From positions 32,736-96,735 of the forward strand of contig JAXHMK010000013.1 in assembly GCA_034521495.1 (NCBI GenBank): a DNA stretch of 64,000 nt. Direction: 5' to 3'. The DNA is from Balneolaceae bacterium (lineage in GTDB: Bacteria > Bacteroidota > Rhodothermia > Balneolales > Balneolaceae). The notes beneath the pieces are model-generated. The model did no database searches. It saw only the letters and a program-made list of their open reading frames with translations, and was not told where the DNA came from. Both the position numbers and the translations under genes were made by a program. Below, piece by piece: positions 55,298 to 61,877 of this stretch (its first letter is position 1; every line of letters begins with the position of its first letter).

Positions 55298-55340
55298 TTG
55301 TGATAATTATTTCACAACTGTCTCGCAAGATGCGGAAAAT
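55298..55340 (+). promoter_or_regulatory. Conserved leader with hairpins, second site
   Basis: TTGTGA and TCACAA arms, then CTCGCAAGATGCGG, in the same order as 14231-14276. Overlaps the alternative start at 55330 of the next gene. Confidence 0.35.
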
Positions 55341-55356
55341 TTTAAAGTCCACGATT

Positions 55357-56016
55357 ATGATACATTTAAACCGGCCAGGCACCTATCTCGCAATGCTGTT
55401 CCTGGCAACAGTAATCACTTTCACTTCATGTTCAACTACCGGAATGCAACGTTCTGAAGAGGTTCAATCTACCATGAAAACAGTAGATAACAACATCAAA
55501 AAAACGATTGTACAACTTGATGCCATCGGAGCTTCCCTGGATGAATTGACCAAACCCGGCCAGGCAGATGTGAAGAGAGCTTTCGAACTCTATTCGAAAA
55601 ACGTCTCAAAAATTAAGGATATGCAGAAAGATTTTGATAAACATGCTGATGAAATGAAAGAGAGCGGAAAGGAGTATTTCTCGGAATGGGATAAAAAAGA
55701 TAAAAAATACGACAATCCTGAAATTCAGAAACGAAGTAATGAACGCCGTGCAGCACTGGGTAATATCTATGATAAAATTGCCGAGAACAGTGTGGGTGTA
55801 AAAAAGGCTTTCAAAACATATGTCTCTGACGTAAATCAAATACAGGCCTACATGTCGAACGACTTGACGACTAAGGGCATAGCATCCATCGCTTCTCTGT
55901 CAGACCAGACAGTCAGGAATGGCAACTATCTTAAAAATGAGCTGGTAAATCTGCAATCTGCGATTGAAGATGCCAGATCTGAAATGACCCAAAGCGGCAT
56001 TTCAATGAATGAATAG
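55357..56016 (+). CDS. DUF2959-like lipoprotein
   Basis: 219 residues from ATG 55357. ATG 55330 would add MRKILKSTI and start inside the conserved leader. Lipobox Cys25 (ITFTSCS). The mature part is helical: EEVQSTMKTVDNNIKKTIVQ, then LDAIGASLDEL, a central DKKDKKYDNPEIQKRSNERR and a C-terminal SDQTVRNGNYLKNEL. This resembles DUF2959, whose function is unknown. Probable periplasmic stress protein; its leader is like that of 14290. Confidence 0.72.
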   Translation: MIHLNRPGTYLAMLFLATVITFTSCSTTGMQRSEEVQSTMKTVDNNIKKTIVQLDAIGASLDELTKPGQADVKRAFELYSKNVSKIKDMQKDFDKHADEMKESGKEYFSEWDKKDKKYDNPEIQKRSNERRAALGNIYDKIAENSVGVKKAFKTYVSDVNQIQAYMSNDLTTKGIASIASLSDQTVRNGNYLKNELVNLQSAIEDARSEMTQSGISMNE

Positions 56017-56124
56017 AGAGTAAAAGAGAGGTTAGTTTTACCTCATCAAGAATTGAGACAGGCACTTTTCGATAACTCGTAATTTGGAATCAAAAAACCA
56101 GGTTATGACACATCGGGAAGTGTC

Positions 56125-56759
56125 TTTTTTTTATGGGGGAATGGATATGGTTCAGGAGACGGGGAACCTCTTTGAATCTGCTTTTTGGGCTATTTTTACA
56201 CCTGTGAGAGGTTGGCTGCTATTCAATTTTGCAAAACCCATAATCTTGAATAAAACCATGGTACTATTCTGGAAGATATGAAATGTACCAAAGCGCTACT
56301 TGACAAAAAAATAGGAGAAGTTACCCTGATATTTTCAAATGTAAAACAACTAATGACAAATATAATCAATAATTGATAATCTTTTGACTTAAGTGAAAAT
56401 AGTAAACATGAGAGTGTAATGGGCCTGTGAATAGTTGGCGGGAAAAGGACATCGAGATAACCGTGAGAAGAATCCTTTCATACCGGTGCATAGAGCGAAA
56501 TGTAAAGGCTGAAAGTCGTGATGGACCGATTGAAAGGATTCATTTCACGGTTCAACTCGTTGTCCTTTTGCCGCCAAGTATTCACAGCCAATTGATTCTA
56601 TTTCTATAGGTTTCCATTTGTAAAATCAAGACAAAAGAATTGATACTATTATGTATAGATGTATTACATCATAGAATTTGGGGTAAGTCCTCAGAAAAAT
56701 AGAGGATGACAGCAGCAAATTTTTTGGATGTAGAAGTCTGGGATGCCAGTATCTCCTGA
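56125..56759 (+). pseudogene. Decayed paralogue of the 10252 membrane protein, split by an element
   Basis: From about 56147 the sequence reads DMVQETGNLFE, VRGWLLFNFAKPIILNKTMV, matching residues 85-135 of the 10252 product. Stop codons appear at about 56280. The element 56315-56692 splits it; after it GAGGATGACAGCAGCA and GTCTGGGATGCC match the intact gene again (10698 and 10898), with about 180 bp lost between. The N-terminal third is missing. Confidence 0.75.
56315..56692. mobile_element. Gene-less TIR element, GAGAAGTTACCC family, copy 2
   Basis: 378 bp, same interior as 11134-11467. AAAAAAATAG (56305-56314) and AGAAAAATAG (56693-56702) differ at one base, a 10-bp duplication. The uninterrupted counterpart of the site is at about 10684-10698. 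Confidence 0.8.
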
Positions 56760-56781
56760 TTGTCGGGAAAACGGAGAGATG

Positions 56782-56991
56782 CTAATCCGAAATATGTTTC
56801 TTCTTTCGTTCAAACTCCTCCTTGTCGATCTCTCCCTTTGCATATCGCTTTTTTAAGATCTCTAATGCTGTATTTTCTTCGGGATGCATGTTTCGCCGTA
56901 CAAAATAACGGGTAACGAGGATCACCATGAGGATAAGAACCGCCCACCATGTGAGTGTTATCCAACTATCTATTCCATCTACCCAGTGCAT
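56782..56991 (-). CDS. SHOCT-domain small membrane protein
   Basis: 69 residues: an N-terminal TM helix (ITLTWWAVLILMVILVTRYF) and a C-terminal SHOCT motif (ALEILKKRYAKGEIDKEEFE). SHOCT domains end many membrane or stress proteins and may aid oligomerisation. Single gene, followed on the same strand by nothing close. Confidence 0.88.
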   Translation of the reverse strand: MHWVDGIDSWITLTWWAVLILMVILVTRYFVRRNMHPEENTALEILKKRYAKGEIDKEEFERKKKHISD

Positions 56992-57089
56992 AATTTAAAC
57001 CAGATTTTAAATTTTTGTTATTCAGCAACAACTTCCTCTGTTGCATCAGGTTACATAACAAATATCAGGAATTGTGCGATCAGACAGAT

Positions 57090-57587
57090 CTAATGATGTG
57101 TATTATAGACGGTGGTATTCTCCTCATCAAAAAGAACGGTTTGATATTCTTCGTCTGAAGGCATATCCATTCCCGGTGAGTTGACCGGCATTCCCGGAAC
57201 GGAGAGCCCAATGGCATCGGGCTTTTCTTCCAGGAGCCTCACAATATCTTCAACCGGAACATGTCCTTCAATCACATATCCGTCAACAACCGCCGTATGG
57301 CAGGAGCTTAACTGATCGGGGACACCGTGATCTCTTTTGATACCGTACACATTCATTGTTTCTTCGGTAGTCACGTCTACACCGTGATCTTCCAGGTATT
57401 CAGCCCATTTTACACAACAACCGCAGGTGGGGCTGTGATACATGGTGAGAGAAATACCCTCAGCATTTACAGTTTCTGATTCTGTAAAAGGAACCGCAAA
57501 TGATTCGCCCTGGAACATGTAGATCCAGAAAACAGTGCTTGCGATGATAAACGCTGCGACCAGGGAATAAAAAAGTTTGTTGCTCAT
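57090..57587 (-). CDS. DUF411 metal-binding protein
   Basis: 165 residues. N-terminal TM or signal (FYSLVAAFIIASTVFWIYMF), then a thioredoxin-like DUF411 domain with SPTCGCCVKWAEYLEDHG near residue 53-70. SSCHTAVVDGYVIEGHVP carries a further Cys/His pair. A Met-rich tail (GMPVNSPGMDMPSDEE) and final HH. DUF411 proteins are often found with copper-resistance genes and probably bind Cu+ in the periplasm, in keeping with the copper locus at 60-64 kb. Confidence 0.9.
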   Translation of the reverse strand: MSNKLFYSLVAAFIIASTVFWIYMFQGESFAVPFTESETVNAEGISLTMYHSPTCGCCVKWAEYLEDHGVDVTTEETMNVYGIKRDHGVPDQLSSCHTAVVDGYVIEGHVPVEDIVRLLEEKPDAIGLSVPGMPVNSPGMDMPSDEEYQTVLFDEENTTVYNTHH

Positions 57588-57662
57588 AATAGTTTAAAAT
57601 ATAAGTCGTAAAAATTGATTCAGTTGGTAATAATATTTTTTAGCGGAGATTGATGAATAAGA

Positions 57663-59042
57663 TCAATCAAAAGGTATCGTATCAATCTCAAAAAGATCAG
57701 GAATGTGGACATTCCAATTAAACTTGTCACTAATTTTGACTCGCAGCATATCCAATGCCTGAGGCTCACCGTGAATAAGATACACTTTTTCGGGTGTTTT
57801 TTTGATATCAGAAATCCACTCCAATAACTCCTGTTGATCAGCGTGACCGGAGAGGCCTTCGAGATATTCTATACGTGCTTTGACCGGAAAATATTTTCCA
57901 TAAAATTTAATCTCATTCAATCCCTCAAGAAGTTGCCTGCCGCGTGTACCCTCCGCCTGGTATCCGGCAAGCATTACAGTTGTTTCGGGCCGGTCGATAT
58001 ATTGCTGAAGGTATGTAAGCACACGGCCGCCGGTCACCATTCCGCTGCCTGCAATAATTATTTTCGATTGTGGATCGTCGATGATCTCCCAGGTTTCTTT
58101 AAAGGATGCTGTAACTCTCGCCTGATTGCACATTTGGGCACACTCATCTGAATTCAGTTTATGCCAATCTGTATGTTTTTGAAACAGTTCAAGAACATTA
58201 GCCCCCATCGGGCTGTCGAGAATGATGGGTATGGAGGCGGGAATTTTATCCTGCATGCGAAGCTGCCACAACAGGTAGAGAAGCAATTGGGCTCGTTCAA
58301 CTGCAAAACTCGGAATAATTACCGTGCCTTTTTTCTCATAGGTCTCAAGTATAATCTGCTGCATTTCATCCAGCGTCGATTTATTGGGATGGAGACGATC
58401 ACCATACGTGCTTTCCAAAAATAAAAAATCCGCTTTTTTGGGTTTCTTTGGTTTTCGAAGGAGTGGATCAGAGGGACGTCCGACATCCCCGGAAAAGAGA
58501 AACCGTTTCCCATAAAGATCGAGTTCCAGGTAGGTGGATCCAAGGATGTGGCCATTGTATTGAAATCTCACGCGAATATTTTCACTGATCTGCATCCATT
58601 CCCCTTCATCCTGATGTTCAAAAAGAGGTATTGTTTTTTCAACATGTTCCAGTTTATAAAGCGGTTTGGCGGGATTGTGTTTTGTGTAATGCTCTTTGTT
58701 TGCCTTTTCAGCTTCCTCTTCCTGTATTTTGGCACTGTCTTCCAGGATTATTTTTGCAATATCAATTGTTGGAGCGGTCGCCCAAATGGGTCCTCTGTAT
58801 CCCATTTTAACAAGATTTGGCAGGAAACCGGTGTGGTCCAGGTGACCGTGAGTTAGCAGTACCAGGTTGATCTCTGAAACCCGGATTGGAAGTTGATTCC
58901 AGTTTAACTGACGAATTTTTTTGATTCCCTGGAATAAACCACAATCAATAAGAATATTCTTCTCGGGCGATTCAATGAGAAATTTACTGCCGGTAACCGT
59001 GCCGGCCGCTCCCAGAAAATGGATCTTTACTGACGCACTCAT
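57663..59042 (-). CDS. Beta-CASP metallo-beta-lactamase-fold RNA nuclease
   Basis: 459 residues. MBL motifs: LTHGHLDHTG (zinc ligands), NGHILGSTY, FSGDVGRP; the beta-CASP cap has LESTYGDR, IPSFAVERAQ, GSGMVTGGR and LSGHADQ, and the last ligand His in LIHGEPQ. Layout as in CPSF73/YSH1-type single-strand RNA nucleases (archaeal and bacterial). It probably processes or degrades RNA. The gene overlaps the upstream ATP-cone nuclease gene by four bases (ATGA), so the two are translationally coupled. Confidence 0.9.
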   Translation of the reverse strand: MSASVKIHFLGAAGTVTGSKFLIESPEKNILIDCGLFQGIKKIRQLNWNQLPIRVSEINLVLLTHGHLDHTGFLPNLVKMGYRGPIWATAPTIDIAKIILEDSAKIQEEEAEKANKEHYTKHNPAKPLYKLEHVEKTIPLFEHQDEGEWMQISENIRVRFQYNGHILGSTYLELDLYGKRFLFSGDVGRPSDPLLRKPKKPKKADFLFLESTYGDRLHPNKSTLDEMQQIILETYEKKGTVIIPSFAVERAQLLLYLLWQLRMQDKIPASIPIILDSPMGANVLELFQKHTDWHKLNSDECAQMCNQARVTASFKETWEIIDDPQSKIIIAGSGMVTGGRVLTYLQQYIDRPETTVMLAGYQAEGTRGRQLLEGLNEIKFYGKYFPVKARIEYLEGLSGHADQQELLEWISDIKKTPEKVYLIHGEPQALDMLRVKISDKFNWNVHIPDLFEIDTIPFD

Positions 59043-59893
59043 TTTTCCTCCTGATCTCGATTACAGATACTTCCCGCTTCGTTTAAGATTTGAGTTTTCT
59101 TACGCTGATCGATTCCAATTTTATCAAGTATCTGCTCGTGCTCCAAAAGCTGCGAACAGAGAATGATATCCATCTCAAGGAGTTCCTGTTTTTCTGCTTT
59201 ATCCAGGGATGAAAGGCAGGTTACCGGGTGGAGTTTCGCCCTGCTGATGAGATCTTTTAATCCTTCATTCTTTGGATAATCCCAGCTCAGAAGCTTTAAT
59301 CCAATACATTCAGCATACTGTTGAGCATCTTTGGTAAACCGGGTGTTGGTAGCCACCCATCCTTTGTGAACTTTATTTTTATGTCCCGGCAGGCTCGTCC
59401 ATTTGGTTTTCAGATCTAAAAAACGGGATTGAATATAGAGTGGAACTTTTACATCGCACGTATGTCCCTTTCGGTTATGAAACTTACATTCAATCATAAA
59501 ATGCTCGTCGTCTTTTTGAGCAATCACATCAATCTCATGGGATACACAATCGCCTTCAACAATTTCTCCGACTTCGGTTTTGTATCCCTGCCTATTCAGA
59601 AGTTTTGCAATAAATTGTTCAAACGGGTACCCGGTCGGCCCGAGTTCAAGAATGGCATCTTTTAGTTTATATCTGCCAGCAAGCCGCTCAGATTCCTCCT
59701 GAAGAAGCCGAAAAGCTTCCCGGTAGATTTTCTGTGTTGAAATTCCATCATGAAGCAACTGATTGACAGCTTCTGCAATGCTGTTGATCGTTTCATCATT
59801 TGCCCCGGCACTTCGAAGCGATCTCCTTAGTTTCTTTTCTTCAAACGGCTCTTGCTCTCCGGATGCTTTTGTAACAAGAATAGGTTGTGTCAT
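59039..59893 (-). CDS. ATP-cone domain fused to a Mrr-like nuclease domain
   Basis: 284 residues. The first 90 form an ATP-cone (VTKASGEQEPFEEKKLRRSL, later ISTQKIYREAFRLLQEE), the nucleotide sensor of NrdR and ribonucleotide reductases. Residues 110-210 look like a Mrr/PD-(D/E)XK core: HEIDVIAQKDDEHFMIECKF gives the D and ExK residues. A further helical tail of about 70 follows. It overlaps the beta-CASP gene by ATGA. An ATP-sensing nuclease paired with an RNase suggests joint nucleic-acid processing, but function is unproven. Confidence 0.82.
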   Translation of the reverse strand: MTQPILVTKASGEQEPFEEKKLRRSLRSAGANDETINSIAEAVNQLLHDGISTQKIYREAFRLLQEESERLAGRYKLKDAILELGPTGYPFEQFIAKLLNRQGYKTEVGEIVEGDCVSHEIDVIAQKDDEHFMIECKFHNRKGHTCDVKVPLYIQSRFLDLKTKWTSLPGHKNKVHKGWVATNTRFTKDAQQYAECIGLKLLSWDYPKNEGLKDLISRAKLHPVTCLSSLDKAEKQELLEMDIILCSQLLEHEQILDKIGIDQRKKTQILNEAGSICNRDQEEK

Positions 59894-60021
59894 AGGGTTG
59901 ATTCCTGTTGTGATATTTCACTCAAAATAATGAAAAGGAATGTACAACAACTGCTTCTATTCATGTTTCCATAATTATTTTTGAATTAATAGCATCCTAA
60001 ACGATAAATAAGATTCAATCT

Positions 60022-60158
60022 ATTGCCCCGGTCTTTAGGCCGGGGGTTAAAATGATGTTAAAAAAATCAGGGCTTCAGCCCTGCACAAACCCACTTCTGA
60101 AGGGCTAAAGCCCGGAGTTTATCTCTGTTGTGTTCCCCGCCCTGAAGGACGGGGTAAT
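60022..60158. repeat. Palindromic repeat with CCGGTCTTTAGGCCGG ends
   Basis: ATTGCCCCGGTCTTTAGGCC and its inverse type CGCCCTGAAGGACGGGGTAA bound 137 bp with a nested CAGGGCTTCAGCCCTG hairpin. Apart from this, 59894-60213 has no gene. Confidence 0.6.
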
Positions 60159-60213
60159 GGAGCATAGTTTTGAATTAAAATAAAATTCACAATCAAGTGG
60201 TATCTTTATCAGG

Positions 60214-60660
60214 ATGAGTGCAGAGCGAACATATCACAGGTGGACCAATTTCCTGGTTATTGCTGTAATGATTTGGAATATTGCAGGATGGCTTGGTTTG
60301 GGTTTAACGATGAATCACACTCATACTCAGGATGAAGAAGGAACCTTTTGCGAAATTTCATTCTGTTATTGCGAAGTTGAAGAGGGTAAAAGTGTCTGTA
60401 CGTGCCATCATAATGGTTTAGCGTCTCATGGTGAACATCACGGAGACAGTTCGAATGCTGAAAGCTGTTATTTCACGTCTTCCCATTCAAATGAGAACAC
60501 AACTTCAGATGCTTTGATCGCTCTCAATAAAATCCAGGCGGCCTGCTCTGAAAAAAGTTCACCACCAATTCCACCTGCAAAAGACTCACCTTACCATTCG
60601 TATCCGGACTATACCCTGGATGGGGTCTATTCTGACCTGCTTCGCCCTCCCCGCGTTTAG
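60214..60660 (+). CDS. Cys/His-rich membrane-anchored protein in the copper locus
   Basis: 148 residues. TM helix 12-31 (FLVIAVMIWNIAGWLGLGLT), then MNHTHTQDEEG, a CEISFCYCEVEEGKSVCTCHH cluster and SHGEHHGDSS. The Cys/His content is that of a periplasmic copper chaperone or scavenger. C-terminal DYTLDGVYSDLLRPPRV recalls DUF6660 and DUF2946 tails (Pro at the end), but I cannot name the family. Lies upstream of the metal-binding lipoprotein and the TonB receptor. Confidence 0.65.
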   Translation: MSAERTYHRWTNFLVIAVMIWNIAGWLGLGLTMNHTHTQDEEGTFCEISFCYCEVEEGKSVCTCHHNGLASHGEHHGDSSNAESCYFTSSHSNENTTSDALIALNKIQAACSEKSSPPIPPAKDSPYHSYPDYTLDGVYSDLLRPPRV

Positions 60661-60738
60661 CTTTGTTTTTAGGATTTATTATGGACTGTTGATAACGGCA
60701 GTCCTGTATTATTAATCAAAGCTAAACAGGTAGTACCC

Positions 60739-61542
60739 ATGAATATTTTAAAACAATTGGGCCGTGTAACGGCCATGGCAGCATTGGTGTTGGCTGTCGT
60801 TTCTTGCAACACCAGCAATTCCGACTCTGAACTACAATTGATTCCTGTAAACTCCGTAACCGTACAGGACTACACCATCTCACTTTTCGGTGAGAAAGAA
60901 CCTGAAACAGGATTTAACAACTTCTACTGGCAGATTGAGAAAAACGGGGATCTCATTGAGCCTCAGAGTCTTTCGGTCACTCCCATGATGGATATGGGCG
61001 AGATGAAACACTCATCTCCCTACACAGAACCGCAAACGGCCGCTGAAGATGACCGGTATCTCAAAAATATGGTTGTGTTCATTATGCCCAGCGGTACCAT
61101 GGGCAGTTGGTCGGTTCCATTTGAAATTCTAACCCAGGCCGGTGATCTGATAGAAGGAGAGATGCCTGTTGAGGTAAACTCATCCTGGAAGCTGACCAGT
61201 GTGCGCAGTCAAAATGACAAGATCTATTTTATCACCTGGTATTCACCGCAAAATCCGGTCAGCGGGAATAATGAACTTGCATTCATGGTCCATACACGCG
61301 AGACAATGATGAGCTTTCCGCCTGTTTCCGACGCTGAACTTTCAGTGTATCCATATATGGATATGGGCGGCGGCAGCGGCCACTCTACCGATTTTACAAA
61401 TCCCGTGGCCACCGGGTCTGGCATGTACGAGGGTGATATCAACTACAGCATGAGTGGTGTGTGGACAACGTCGGTTGAGTTAACCGTGAATGGAGAAACA
61501 CTGCCTGAAGTAGTTTTTGAATACAGTGTTCAGGCAAAATAA
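60739..61542 (+). CDS. Met/His-rich lipoprotein, FixH/YtkA-like domain repeat
   Basis: 267 residues. Lipobox Cys23 (LVLAVVSCN). Two similar beta-sandwich halves: each has a Met motif, TPMMDMGEMKHSSPYTEP near 80-100 and YPYMDMGGGSGHSTDFTNP near 205-225, then a V..GMW/GTMGSW strand. The Met/His sites match the YtkA/FixH pattern of Cu binding. Probably hands Cu to or from the outer-membrane receptor downstream. Duplication of the domain within one gene is visible. Confidence 0.75.
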   Translation: MNILKQLGRVTAMAALVLAVVSCNTSNSDSELQLIPVNSVTVQDYTISLFGEKEPETGFNNFYWQIEKNGDLIEPQSLSVTPMMDMGEMKHSSPYTEPQTAAEDDRYLKNMVVFIMPSGTMGSWSVPFEILTQAGDLIEGEMPVEVNSSWKLTSVRSQNDKIYFITWYSPQNPVSGNNELAFMVHTRETMMSFPPVSDAELSVYPYMDMGGGSGHSTDFTNPVATGSGMYEGDINYSMSGVWTTSVELTVNGETLPEVVFEYSVQAK

Positions 61543-61634
61543 TCTCTTGTTCATAATTCAGGAGATCGAAGGTCCTTTAAACGCGCTAGTGCTATGTCAA
61601 GTATGAAATTTCGGTTTACTGAATGGAGTTATAA

Positions 61635-61802
61635 TTTTCCCCTCCTTATGAAGGAGGGGCCTGGGTGGTTATTCTCCCTTGAGGGGAGTACGGCGAAGCC
61701 GGGAGGGTGTACATCCCCCTGCTCACTCTGTTCGCTTTCCCCTTCAAAGGGGGACTTTGAACCACCCCTTAATCCCCTCCTTGAAAAAGGAGGGGACTTT
61801 TT
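61635..61802. repeat. Nested CCCCTCC palindromic repeats
   Basis: Outer pair TTTTCCCCTCCTTATGAAGG and CCTTGAAAAAGGAGGGGACT enclose an inner repeat (TTCTCCCTTGAGGGGAGTAC, then CCCCTTCAAAGGGGGACTTT). Separates the lipoprotein gene from the TonB receptor. Related to 10079 and 12271. Confidence 0.6.
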
Positions 61803-61877
61803 AACCAACATTTGATTCTTGACTCGACACTAGACAGATCTCCCACTTAGAACGACAAAAGACATAATCAAATTAAT

